From Streptomyces roseifaciens (GTDB taxonomy: Bacteria > Actinomycetota > Actinomycetes > Streptomycetales > Streptomycetaceae), in assembly GCF_001445655.1 (NCBI RefSeq), contig NZ_LNBE01000004.1, forward strand, positions 806,001-870,000: a stretch of DNA of 64,000 bases. Direction: 5' to 3'. Within the stretch, counting starts at the first letter, position 1; each line of letters starts with the position of its first letter. Below, piece after piece: positions 16,766 through 24,231 of the stretch. Position numbers and translations under genes: made by a program. Under the pieces are notes generated by a model that saw only the letters and a program-made list of their open reading frames with translations, did no database searches and had not been told where the DNA came from.

Positions 16766-17797
16766 ATGCGGATCGGAGTGCTGACCGGCGGCGGTGACTG
16801 CCCCGGGCTCAACGCGGTCATCCGCGCCGTCGTCCGCAAGGGCGTCCAGGACCATTCCTACGACTTCATCGGCTACCGGGACGGCTGGCGCGGCCTCCTC
16901 CACGGCGCCACGTCCCGGCTCGACATCCCCGCCGTGCGCGGCATCCTCCCGCGCGGCGGCACCGTGCTCGGCTCCTCCCGCACCAACCCCTTCAAGGAAC
17001 CCGGCGGCATCCGGCGGATCCGCGAGAACCTCGCCGCTGACGAGGTGGACGCCCTCGTCGCCATCGGCGGCGAGGACACCCTCGGCGTCGCCGCGCTCCT
17101 GTGGGCCGAGCACGGCATCCCGTGCGTCGGCGTTCCCAAGACCATCGACAACGACCTCTCCGCCACCGACTACACCTTCGGCTTCGACACCGCCGTCGGC
17201 ATCGCCACCGAGGCCATCGACCGGCTCCACACCACCGCCGAGTCCCACATGCGCGTCCTCGTCGTGGAGGTCATGGGCCGGCACGCCGGCTGGATCGCCC
17301 TGCACTCCGGCCTCGCCGGCGGGGCCAACGTCATCCTCATCCCCGAGCAGCGCTTCGACCTCGACGAGATCTGCGGCTGGGTCACCTCCCGCTTCCGCGC
17401 CAGCTACGCGCCCATCGTGGTGGTCGCCGAGGGCGCCATGCCCAAGGACGGCGACCTCGTCCTCAAGGACGGCTCGTCCCACGACGCCTTCGGGCACGTG
17501 CGGCTGTCGGGCGTCGGGGAGTGGCTCGCGAAGGAGATCGAACGGCGCACGGGCAAGGAGGCGCGGACCACCGTGCTGGGCCACGTCCAGCGGGGCGGCA
17601 CGCCCAGCGCGTTCGACCGGTGGCTGGCGACGCGGTTCGGGTTGCACGCGGTCGATGCGGTGCGGGAGCGGGACTTCGGGCGGATGGTGGCCCTTCGGGG
17701 TACGGACATCGTCCGCGTGCCGTTGGCCGAGGCCACGGCCCGCCTGAAGACCGTGCCGGTCGAGCGCTACGAAGAAGTGAAGGTGTTCTTCGGCTGA
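16766..17797 (+). CDS. pfkA: 6-phosphofructokinase
   Basis: Glycolytic phosphofructokinase of 343 residues; phosphorylates fructose-6-phosphate to the 1,6-bisphosphate. ATG 16766 follows GAAGGAGAG. Motifs: GGGDCPGLN at the phosphate-binding N-terminus, IGGEDT (residues 100-105) and PKTIDNDL (124-131) with catalytic Asp128, and MGRHAGWIA. Asp104 and Lys125 are the residues classically linked with pyrophosphate use, where ATP enzymes have Gly. Streptomyces members of this group have been reported as ATP-dependent, so the donor is uncertain. The gene lies 41 nt after macR and could be read from the same promoter. Confidence 0.95.
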   Translation: MRIGVLTGGGDCPGLNAVIRAVVRKGVQDHSYDFIGYRDGWRGLLHGATSRLDIPAVRGILPRGGTVLGSSRTNPFKEPGGIRRIRENLAADEVDALVAIGGEDTLGVAALLWAEHGIPCVGVPKTIDNDLSATDYTFGFDTAVGIATEAIDRLHTTAESHMRVLVVEVMGRHAGWIALHSGLAGGANVILIPEQRFDLDEICGWVTSRFRASYAPIVVVAEGAMPKDGDLVLKDGSSHDAFGHVRLSGVGEWLAKEIERRTGKEARTTVLGHVQRGGTPSAFDRWLATRFGLHAVDAVRERDFGRMVALRGTDIVRVPLAEATARLKTVPVERYEEVKVFFG

Positions 17798-17829
17798 CGC
17801 CGGTCTCCCGCGCCTCCGGCGCGGTTTCG

Positions 17830-17884
17830 CCCACCCACCCGCCCGATCACCCAGAACGTTTCCGGTAACGGGTGGGCGGGTGGG
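17830..17884. terminator. Bidirectional terminator between pfkA and trpE-G
   Basis: CCCACCCACCCGCCC (17830-17844) can pair with GGGTGGGCGGGTGGG (17870-17884): 15 positions with one A-C mismatch and one G-U pair, around a 25-nt loop. It sits between convergent genes. Confidence 0.65.
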
Positions 17885-17908
17885 ACGGTCCCGCCGCGCA
17901 GCGGCGGG

Positions 17909-19894
17909 TCAGACCAGGACGCTCACCAGGAGCTCCGCCACGATCGTCGCGCCGTCCAGCGTCAGGACCGACTCCGGGTGGAACTGGACGCCGGCGAAGC
18001 CGGGCCCGCGGACGGCGTGCACGTCGCCCGTCGCCGCGTCCCGGCTCAGCTCCACCCGGTGGAGCGCCAGCTCCCCCTCGGCCTCCGCCTCGCACCGCGC
18101 GGTGAACGTGTTGTAGAACCCGACCGTCTCGGGCCGCCCGAAGAAGTCGATCCGCTCCTGCGCCCCCTGGTACGGCACGTCCTTGCGGACGATCTCCAGC
18201 CCCACTTCCGCCGCGATCAGCTCGTGCCCCAGGCACACGCCCAGGAGGCCGTGCCGGTGGCTCCGCAGGAGCTCCGCCGCGAGGGCGCGGAGCAGCCGCA
18301 TCTTCGGGTCGGCCGCGTCGGAGGGGTTGCCGGGGCCGGGGCCCAGGACGACGGGGCCCTCGTGGGCGAGGGCGGCGGCGCGCAGGCCGGGCTCGTCGTA
18401 GCGCCGTACGGTCACCTCCAGGCCGGATGTGCGCAGCAGGTGGGCCAGCATGGCCGTGAACGTGTCCTCGCCGTCGATCACCAGGGCGTGCCCGGTCAGC
18501 CGGGCGGTGGCGGCGGGAGCGGTGGCGGCGCCGTCCACGGACTGCATGCGCAGCCAGAAGGGGGCGAGGTCCGCGCGGCGGGCGTCGAGCGCGGCCCGTA
18601 CCTGCGGATCGTCGGCGAGCCGCAGGGCCGGCGCCGCGGACCGGTCCGGCCGCGGGGTGCGCACGCCGAGGGCGGCGAGGACGCCCGCCGCCTTGGCGTG
18701 GGTCTCGGCGACCTCGGCGTACGGGTCGGAGCGGCGCACGAGCGTGGCGCCGACCCCGACGCGCAGCCGCCCGCGGCGGTCGATGTCGGCGGTGCGGATG
18801 AGGATGGGCGAGTCCAGGGTGCGGGCGCCGCCGGCGTCGCGGCCGATGAGCGCGAGGGCGCCCGAGTAGTAGCCGCGCCCGCCGGGCTCGTGGCGCTCGA
18901 TGACGCGGCAGGCGTTCTGCACGGGGGAGCCGGTGACGGTCGCCGCGAACATGGTCTCGCGCAGCACGTCGCGCACGTCCAGGGAGGAGCGGCCGCGCAG
19001 TTCGTACTCGGTGTGGGCGAGGTGGGCCATCTCCTTCAGCCGCGGTCCGACGACGACGCCGCCCATGTCGCCGACGGTGCACATCATCTTCAGCTCCTCG
19101 TCCACGACCATGGACAGCTCCTCGACCTCCTTGCGGTCGTGGAGGAAGGCCAGCAGGCCGTCCTTGGCGGGGCCGGAGGCGGGGTAGCGGTAGGTGCCGC
19201 TGATGGGGTTCATCACGACCGTCCCGCCGGACATGCGCACGTGTACCTCCGGGCTGGCCCCGACGAGCGTGCGGTCGCCGGTGTGCACGACGTACGTCCA
19301 GTAGGCGCCGCGCTCGCCGGCCAGCAGGCGGCGGAAGAGGGCGAGGGCGTCGGCGGGGGTGAAGCCGTGGATCTCGCCCTCGAAGGTCCGCCGGATGACG
19401 AAGTTGGCGCCTTCGCCGGTGCCGATCTCGTCCTCGATCACGCGCCGGACGATGTCCGCGTAGGCGTCGTCGCTCACGTCGAAGGCGCCGCCCTCGACGC
19501 GGACGGCGTGGGCGGGCAGGGCGGCGAGGACGTCGTCGAGGGGCAGCTCGTGGCTCTCCTCGGGGCGCAGGACGGCCAGCGGGGTGCCGTCGTCGCGGAC
19601 GTCGAAGCCGCGCTCGCGGATCTGCCGGAAGGGCACGAGGGCGAGGGCGTCGTGGACGGGACGGCCGCCGCCGGGCCGGCCGGCGGGCAGCGGGATGTCG
19701 GCGAGGCGCTCGACCTCCTCGACGGGGCCGAGGAGCAGCTCGACGGTGCCGGCGGGCGCGCCCGCCCCGTCTCCGGCGTCCCGGGGGAGGCCCGGCGTGC
19801 GGCGGTGGAGGAGGGCGAAGGGCGGGCAGACGGGACCGGTGAGCCGGGCGAGCAGGGCGGCGGTGCCGGCGGGCCGGGCGGTGTCGCTGGGCAT
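17909..19894 (-). CDS. Anthranilate synthase, TrpE-TrpG fusion
   Basis: A 661-residue two-domain enzyme making anthranilate from chorismate and glutamine, first step of tryptophan synthesis. ATG 19894 (MPSDTARPAG) follows GGAAGGAACC. Residues about 130-440 form the chorismate-binding domain (SPEVHVRMSGG, MNPISGTYRYP, VVDEELKMM, TVTGSPVQNA). Residues about 470-660 form the class I glutamine amidotransferase with Cys554 in GVCLGHEL and the QFHPES His/Glu pair. Fused forms are found in Streptomyces and in phenazine pathways; the upstream Trp-codon leader argues for tryptophan supply, whether primary or for a secondary metabolite. Confidence 0.92.
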   Translation of the reverse strand: MPSDTARPAGTAALLARLTGPVCPPFALLHRRTPGLPRDAGDGAGAPAGTVELLLGPVEEVERLADIPLPAGRPGGGRPVHDALALVPFRQIRERGFDVRDDGTPLAVLRPEESHELPLDDVLAALPAHAVRVEGGAFDVSDDAYADIVRRVIEDEIGTGEGANFVIRRTFEGEIHGFTPADALALFRRLLAGERGAYWTYVVHTGDRTLVGASPEVHVRMSGGTVVMNPISGTYRYPASGPAKDGLLAFLHDRKEVEELSMVVDEELKMMCTVGDMGGVVVGPRLKEMAHLAHTEYELRGRSSLDVRDVLRETMFAATVTGSPVQNACRVIERHEPGGRGYYSGALALIGRDAGGARTLDSPILIRTADIDRRGRLRVGVGATLVRRSDPYAEVAETHAKAAGVLAALGVRTPRPDRSAAPALRLADDPQVRAALDARRADLAPFWLRMQSVDGAATAPAATARLTGHALVIDGEDTFTAMLAHLLRTSGLEVTVRRYDEPGLRAAALAHEGPVVLGPGPGNPSDAADPKMRLLRALAAELLRSHRHGLLGVCLGHELIAAEVGLEIVRKDVPYQGAQERIDFFGRPETVGFYNTFTARCEAEAEGELALHRVELSRDAATGDVHAVRGPGFAGVQFHPESVLTLDGATIVAELLVSVLV

Positions 19895-19941
19895 GGGGAG
19901 GGTTCCTTCCGGTGCGGAGAGGAACGGCCCGGGAAATGCGG

Positions 19942-19964
19942 AAGGCCGCCCCTCGGGCGGCCTT
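19942..19964 (-). terminator. trp attenuator hairpin
   Basis: Perfect stem AAGGCCGCCC / GGGCGGCCTT (19942-19951 with 19955-19964) between the leader peptide stop (19990) and the start of the TrpE-G fusion (19894). In the transcript it would be the attenuator that forms when the leader is translated without stalling. Confidence 0.8.
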
Positions 19965-19989
19965 CGCGATGCGTCGGTGGTACGCGCAG

Positions 19990-20046
19990 TCAGTGGGCCG
20001 CCGGATGAGCGGTCCACCACCAGTTCTGGATCTGCAGCGCGAACAT
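19990..20046 (-). CDS. trp leader peptide with three consecutive Trp codons
   Basis: An 18-codon ORF reading MFALQIQNWWWTAHPAAH and then TGA, ahead of the anthranilate synthase gene. Three adjacent Trp codons (residues 9-11) are the classic sensor of charged tRNA-Trp: with scarce tryptophan the ribosome stalls there and the attenuator at 19942-19964 cannot form. A TAGGGT -10 box (minus strand, 20058-20053) lies only 7 nt before the ATG and there is no ribosome site, so the leader mRNA is probably leaderless. This matches leader peptides known before Streptomyces trpE genes. Confidence 0.92.
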   Translation of the reverse strand: MFALQIQNWWWTAHPAAH

Positions 20047-20052
20047 GCTGGG

Positions 20053-20303
20053 CACCCTACCCGAAGCACGCTCCCTACCGGCGGGTATCAGCCGTGGTCA
20101 GAGCGTAGGAATGGAAGCTTCCGGGGTGTGGGGCGAGGGCGTGGGGACGCCCGTGTCCCGTGCGGTCGCGAAGCAGTACGGGGATGGCCGGTATCGAGCG
20201 GTGGCTCTGGCGTGTCTTGGGCGCGTCTCGCCCTCGTATCGGCAAATGTCTCAAAGTGCGGTCCGGCGGCCGGGCAGCCGCCGCGACCCCGTAGGGTTGG
20301 AGC
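20053..20303. promoter_or_regulatory. Divergent promoters for the trp leader and DAHP synthase
   Basis: TAGGGT is found at both ends: on the minus strand at 20058-20053, 7 nt before the leader peptide ATG, and on the plus strand at 20292-20297, 6 nt before the GTG of DAHP synthase. Both spacings fit transcription starting at the start codon (leaderless). No obvious TyrR/TrpR-like operator is seen in the about 230 nt between them. Confidence 0.65.
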
Positions 20304-21653
20304 GTGACCGTGAACGCTGAACTCCACGCCGGTGGCAACACCTGGCGCTCCCTTCCCGCGGCGCAGCAGCCCGAATGGCCGGACCAAGAGGCTCTGCGCG
20401 ATGTGATCGCCGAGCTCGAGTCCTATCCGCCTCTCGTCTTCGCGGGCGAATGCGACCAGCTGCGCCAGCGCCTGGGAGCGGTCGCCCGTGGAGAGGCGTT
20501 CCTGCTCCAGGGCGGCGACTGCGCCGAGGCCTTCGATGCCGTCGGTGCCGATCAGATCCGTAACAAGCTCAAGACGCTGCTCCAGATGGGCGCCGTGCTG
20601 ACCTACGCGGGCCAGGTGCCCGTCGTCAAGGTCGGCCGCATCGCCGGTCAGTACAGCAAGCCGCGCTCGAAGCCGACCGAGACCCGCGACGGCGTGACCC
20701 TGCCGACCTACCGCGGCGACTCCGTCAACGGCTTCGCCTTCACGCCCGAGGCCCGCACGCCGGACCCGCAGCGGCTGAAGCGCATGTACCACGCCTCCTC
20801 GGCCACGCTGAACCTGGTGCGCGCCTTCACCACCGGTGGCTACGCCGACCTGCGCCAGGTGCACGCCTGGAACCAGGACTTCGTGAAGTCCTCCCCGTCC
20901 GGGCAGCGCTACGAGGCCCTGGCCCGCGAGATCGACCGCGCGCTGAACTTCATGAACGCCTGCGGGACGGACCCGGAGGAGTTCAAGACGGTCGAGTTCT
21001 ACTCCTCGCACGAGGCCCTGATCCTCGACTACGAGTCGGCCCTGACCCGTACGGACTCCCGCACCGGGAACCTGTACGACGTCTCCGGCCACATGGTCTG
21101 GATCGGCGAGCGCACCCGTCAGCTGGACGGCGCGCACATCGAGTTCGCCTCGAAGATCCGCAACCCGATCGGTGTGAAGCTGGGCCCCACCACCTCGGCC
21201 GAGGACGCGCTCACCCTGATCGAGCGCCTCGACCCGGAGCGCGAGCCGGGCCGGCTCACCTTCATCACCCGGATGGGTGCGGGCAAGATCCGTGACCACC
21301 TCCCCGAGCTGGTGGAGAAGGTCACCGCCTCCGGTGCCCAGGTGGCGTGGATCTGCGACCCGATGCACGGCAACACCTTCGAGGCGGCCTCGGGCCACAA
21401 GACCCGCCGCTTCGACGATGTGCTGGACGAGGTCAAGGGCTTCTTCGAGGTCCACAAGAGCCTCGGCACGCACCCGGGCGGCATCCACGTCGAGCTCACC
21501 GGTGACGACGTCACCGAGTGCGTGGGCGGCGGCGACGAGATCTTCGTCGACGACCTGCACCAGCGCTACGAGACGGCCTGCGACCCCCGCCTCAACCGCA
21601 GCCAGTCCCTGGACCTGGCGTTCCTCGTCGCGGAGATGTACCGCGACCAGTAG
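20304..21653 (+). CDS. Class II 3-deoxy-D-arabino-heptulosonate 7-phosphate synthase
   Basis: First enzyme of the shikimate pathway (phosphoenolpyruvate plus erythrose-4-phosphate), 449 residues, plant-like class II type as in M. tuberculosis AroG. Recognisable segments are LQGGDCAEAF, KPRSKPTE, the conserved GPTTSAEDAL, the metal-binding CDPMHGNT and the C-terminal GGIHVELTGDDVTECVGG. GTG 20304 is probably leaderless. Divergent placement from the TrpE-G fusion links entry into aromatic synthesis with the tryptophan branch. Streptomyces annotate it aroH; I leave the symbol blank because naming is inconsistent. Confidence 0.95.
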   Translation: MTVNAELHAGGNTWRSLPAAQQPEWPDQEALRDVIAELESYPPLVFAGECDQLRQRLGAVARGEAFLLQGGDCAEAFDAVGADQIRNKLKTLLQMGAVLTYAGQVPVVKVGRIAGQYSKPRSKPTETRDGVTLPTYRGDSVNGFAFTPEARTPDPQRLKRMYHASSATLNLVRAFTTGGYADLRQVHAWNQDFVKSSPSGQRYEALAREIDRALNFMNACGTDPEEFKTVEFYSSHEALILDYESALTRTDSRTGNLYDVSGHMVWIGERTRQLDGAHIEFASKIRNPIGVKLGPTTSAEDALTLIERLDPEREPGRLTFITRMGAGKIRDHLPELVEKVTASGAQVAWICDPMHGNTFEAASGHKTRRFDDVLDEVKGFFEVHKSLGTHPGGIHVELTGDDVTECVGGGDEIFVDDLHQRYETACDPRLNRSQSLDLAFLVAEMYRDQ

Positions 21654-21672
21654 GAGCCGGTGAAACGAGCGA

Positions 21673-21719
21673 GCCGTGGGGCGGGGATCTGTGATCCCCG
21701 CCCCACGGCGTTGTTTTTC
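21673..21719 (+). terminator. Rho-independent terminator after DAHP synthase
   Basis: Perfect 17-bp stem (21673-21689 with 21693-21709), 3-nt loop TGT, followed by GTTGTTTTTCC. A textbook terminator 20 nt after the stop codon. Confidence 0.93.
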
Positions 21720-21734
21720 CGCCACCGGGCCGGG

Positions 21735-21753
21735 TAAGGTTAGGGTTACCTTA
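21735..21753 (+). promoter_or_regulatory. Iron box (DmdR1/IdeR operator) before bfd
   Basis: TAAGGTTAGGGTTACCTTA matches the 19-bp actinobacterial iron-box consensus TTAGGTTAGGCTAACCTAA at 15 of 19 positions and is itself nearly palindromic. It is 28 nt upstream of the bfd start and would let iron-loaded DmdR1 repress bfd, so that iron is released from bacterioferritin when iron is scarce. The function of the site is inferred. Confidence 0.8.
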
Positions 21754-21781
21754 TTGATCAACCCGGCTGGCGGTGAACCGC

Positions 21782-22027
21782 GTGTACGTCTGCTCGTGCT
21801 TCGGCATCACGGAGCAGCAGGTGCGTGAGCACGCGGACAAGGGGGCGTGCACGCCCCGGCAGATAGCCTCCGCCAGCAAGGCGGGCACCGACTGCGGCAG
21901 CTGTGTGCGCCGCATCCAGGCGCTCCTCGGCCGCGGCGCGTGCCCGCGCCGCCAGCTGGCCGACCAGGGGGATTCCGGCGTGCTCAGTGCCGAGATACCC
22001 GCGCTGCCGCAGCCCCAGGCGGCCTAG
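21782..22027 (+). CDS. bfd: Bacterioferritin-associated [2Fe-2S] ferredoxin
   Basis: An 81-residue protein that delivers electrons to bacterioferritin to mobilise stored iron. The four cluster ligands are visible: Cys4 and Cys6 in MYVCSCFG, Cys38 and Cys41 in TDCGSCVRR, the standard Bfd arrangement. GTG 21782 gives the canonical start; GTG 21773 would add three residues. The C-terminal 25 residues are Gln/Pro-rich and variable. The preceding iron box and the convergent bacterioferritin gene 18 nt away fit the role. Confidence 0.93.
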   Translation: MYVCSCFGITEQQVREHADKGACTPRQIASASKAGTDCGSCVRRIQALLGRGACPRRQLADQGDSGVLSAEIPALPQPQAA

Positions 22028-22045
22028 CGGCCCGGGTGGCCCCGG

Positions 22046-22534
22046 CTAGTCCGATCCGCCGTTCTCCTGCTCGATGAACTGCGCGATGTACAGCGCCTCG
22101 CCGAGTTTCTCGATCAGCTCCAGCTGAGTGTCCAGATAGTCGATGTGGTCCTCTTCGTCCGCGAGGATCGCCTCGAAGATGTTGGCCGAGGTGATGTCGC
22201 CCTTGGCCCGCATGACCTCCACCCCGCGCCGGAGGCGGTCGATGGCCTCGACCTCCACCTGCCGGTCGGCCTGGAACATCTCCGTGATGGTCTGGCCGAT
22301 CCGGACGTGGAAGAGCCGCTGGTAGTTGGGCAGCCCCTCCAGGAAGATGATCCGGTCGGTGAGGGTCTCCGCGTGCCGCATCTCGTCGAACGACTCGGCG
22401 CGCGTATGCGACGCGATCTTGGTCCACCCGTGGTGCTCCTGCAGCTTCGCGTGCAGGAAGTACTGATTGATGGCGGTCAGCTCGGCAGTCAGCTGTTCAT
22501 TGAGGAACTCGATGACCTCGGGGTCGCCCTGCAT
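22046..22534 (-). CDS. bfr: Bacterioferritin
   Basis: A 162-residue iron-storage protein forming a 24-mer shell. All ferroxidase ligands are at canonical positions: Glu18, Glu51, His54, Glu94, Glu127 and His130; Met52 is the haem-binding residue. ATG 22534 follows GGAAGGAGCC. It is convergent with bfd. No iron box is seen in its upstream region; a 14-bp palindrome TAAGTGCACACTTA lies 75 nt upstream at 22609-22622. Confidence 0.96.
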   Translation of the reverse strand: MQGDPEVIEFLNEQLTAELTAINQYFLHAKLQEHHGWTKIASHTRAESFDEMRHAETLTDRIIFLEGLPNYQRLFHVRIGQTITEMFQADRQVEVEAIDRLRRGVEVMRAKGDITSANIFEAILADEEDHIDYLDTQLELIEKLGEALYIAQFIEQENGGSD

Positions 22535-22608
22535 TGCAGAGGCTCCTTCCAAGCAAGGATGAATGGCAGGTTGCGCGCATCCTCGCACCGCCCTTCGAAA
22601 CCGTCCAG

Positions 22609-22622
22609 TAAGTGCACACTTA
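22609..22622. promoter_or_regulatory. 14-bp palindrome in the bfr / sulfite-oxidase-like gene gap
   Basis: TAAGTGCACACTTA: arms TAAGTG and CACTTA around CA. It lies in the 155-nt divergent gap, 75 nt from bfr and 67 nt from the ATG at 22690. It could be an operator for either gene; no regulator can be named. Confidence 0.4.
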
Positions 22623-22689
22623 GTGGGAGTTGTCCCAATAGTGGAACCCCTGGTCATCGGTGCCGTGAAAGGTCTGACACCATGGGGGC

Positions 22690-23322
22690 ATGGGGCCCTC
22701 GAAAAACACCGAAAGCCGCAAAGGGGAGCTCCCCCAGCTGCCGCCGGGGCAGCGTCTTCAGCGCGGATGGCCGGTGACGCACTACGGCCCCGTGCCGAGG
22801 TTCAAGCCGGACCGGTGGGAGTTCCGGGTCTTCGGATCCACCGCCGACGGCGACAAGCACTGCTGGACGCACGAGGAATTCTCCGCCCTGCCGTACACGA
22901 CGGTGGTGGCCGATCTGCACTGCGTCACGAAATACAGCATGCTCGACGCCGAATGGGGCGGGGTGTCGGCCCGTACGGTGCTCGAACTCGCACCGCCCGC
23001 GCCCGAGGTCACGCATGTGATGGTGTGGGCGGAATACGGCTTCAGCTCCAATCTGCGACTGGCCGACTTCGCCTCCGAAAAGACGATTTTCGCCACGCAC
23101 AAGGACGACGAGCCGCTCACCGCCGAGCACGGTTTCCCCGTCCGTCTCGTCGTGCCGCACCTCTACGCCTGGAAGGGGCCCAAATGGGTGCGCGGCGTGG
23201 AGTACATGACGGCCGACCGGCGCGGATTCTGGGAGGAGCGGGGCTACCACAACGTCGGGGACCCCTGGCGCGAGCAGCGCTACTCCTACCAGGAGCAGCC
23301 GGGCGAGGGCCCGGAACTCTAG
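22690..23322 (+). CDS. Sulfite-oxidase-like molybdopterin oxidoreductase
   Basis: A 210-residue protein with only the molybdopterin-binding sulfite oxidase domain (family of MsrP/YedY and plant sulfite oxidase). Cys78 in DLHCVTKYSM is the expected molybdenum ligand. The N-terminal LPPGQRLQRGWPVTHYGPVPRF segment is typical of the actinobacterial small members. There is no TAT signal or haem domain, so it is probably cytoplasmic with an unknown electron donor. The start is uncertain: ATG 22690 has no good ribosome site and ATG 22682 is in another frame. Substrate unknown. Confidence 0.85.
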   Translation: MGPSKNTESRKGELPQLPPGQRLQRGWPVTHYGPVPRFKPDRWEFRVFGSTADGDKHCWTHEEFSALPYTTVVADLHCVTKYSMLDAEWGGVSARTVLELAPPAPEVTHVMVWAEYGFSSNLRLADFASEKTIFATHKDDEPLTAEHGFPVRLVVPHLYAWKGPKWVRGVEYMTADRRGFWEERGYHNVGDPWREQRYSYQEQPGEGPEL

Positions 23323-23344
23323 CCCTGCGCCGGCCCGCCTTCGC

Positions 23345-24229
23345 CTACAGCACGCCGTCGCGCAGTTCCTTCAGCCGGGCCACGTCCGCGGCGTGGCCCG
23401 TGGGACCGCCCGGCGTCTCGATCGTCAGCGGCACCCCGGCCGTCGCCGGGTGGCGGAAGAGCTCCGCGAAGGGGCCGGCGCCGATGTGGCCGGAACCGAT
23501 GTTCTCGTGCCGGTCGAGGTGCGCGCCGACGACCGCCTTCGAATCATTGGCGTGGATCAGCCGCAGCCGTCCCTCGCCCACCACGGAGACCAGCTCGTCC
23601 AGCGTGCTCTTCATCCCGCCCGGCCCGGCGAGGTCGTGGCCCGCCGCGAAGACGTGGCAGGTGTCCAGGCACACCCCCAGCTTCGGGTGGTGCTCCAGCG
23701 CCTCGAAGTAGGGGCCGAGGTCCTCGACCAGCGAGCACAGGGACGCGCCCTGGCCGGCCGTGGGCTCCAGCAGCAGCCAGGGGTCGTCGTCGTGGGTCAG
23801 CTCGTCGAGTACGGGCAGCAGCCGCTCGTGGACCTGCTCCAGCGCCGCCCGGCGCGGCCGGCCGCCCGTCGCGGAGCCGGTGTGCACGACCACGCCCTGC
23901 GCGCCGATGGCCCGGCCGCGGCGCAGCGAGTGCCGCATCGACTCCGCGGACAGCTCGACCGTCGCCTCCGTGTGCGAGCCGAAGTTGATCAGGTAGGGGG
24001 CGTGCACCCAGACCGGCAGGGACTCCTCCGCGCACGCGGCGCGGAACTCCTCGTCCTGCCGTGGGTTGCCCGCGGGCGTCGCCCAGCCGCGCGGGTTGGC
24101 GACGAAGACCTGCAGGGTCTCCGCGCCCATCTCGCGCGCGTAGGCCAGGCCCACCTTGGCCAGCCCGCCCGCCACCGGCACGTGCCCGCCTACGGGGTTG
24201 CGCAGCCGCCCCGGGGTCAGCTCCTCCAC
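23345..24229 (-). CDS. Deoxyribonuclease IV (AP endonuclease, Nfo-type TIM barrel)
   Basis: A 294-residue zinc-dependent apurinic/apyrimidinic endonuclease of base-excision repair. Family motifs are NPVGGHVPVAGGL at the N-terminus, WVHAPYLINFGS, VVHTGSATG, LLEPTAGQG, GVCLDTCHVFAAGHD, IHANDSK, and a C-terminal HENIGSGHIG and IETPGG, which supply the trinuclear zinc ligands. GTG 24229 lies 2 nt after the kinase stop, so translation is probably coupled. The pairing with the PASTA kinase looks like operon convenience; no functional link is evident. Confidence 0.88.
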   Translation of the reverse strand: MEELTPGRLRNPVGGHVPVAGGLAKVGLAYAREMGAETLQVFVANPRGWATPAGNPRQDEEFRAACAEESLPVWVHAPYLINFGSHTEATVELSAESMRHSLRRGRAIGAQGVVVHTGSATGGRPRRAALEQVHERLLPVLDELTHDDDPWLLLEPTAGQGASLCSLVEDLGPYFEALEHHPKLGVCLDTCHVFAAGHDLAGPGGMKSTLDELVSVVGEGRLRLIHANDSKAVVGAHLDRHENIGSGHIGAGPFAELFRHPATAGVPLTIETPGGPTGHAADVARLKELRDGVL

Positions 24230-24231
24230 CG

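Noticed and set aside
22724..22757. GGGAGCTCCC and CCCCAGCTGCCGCCGGGG as a mobile palindromic repeat
   Set aside because: It encodes the conserved LPPGQR start of the sulfite-oxidase-like family, so it is ordinary coding sequence.
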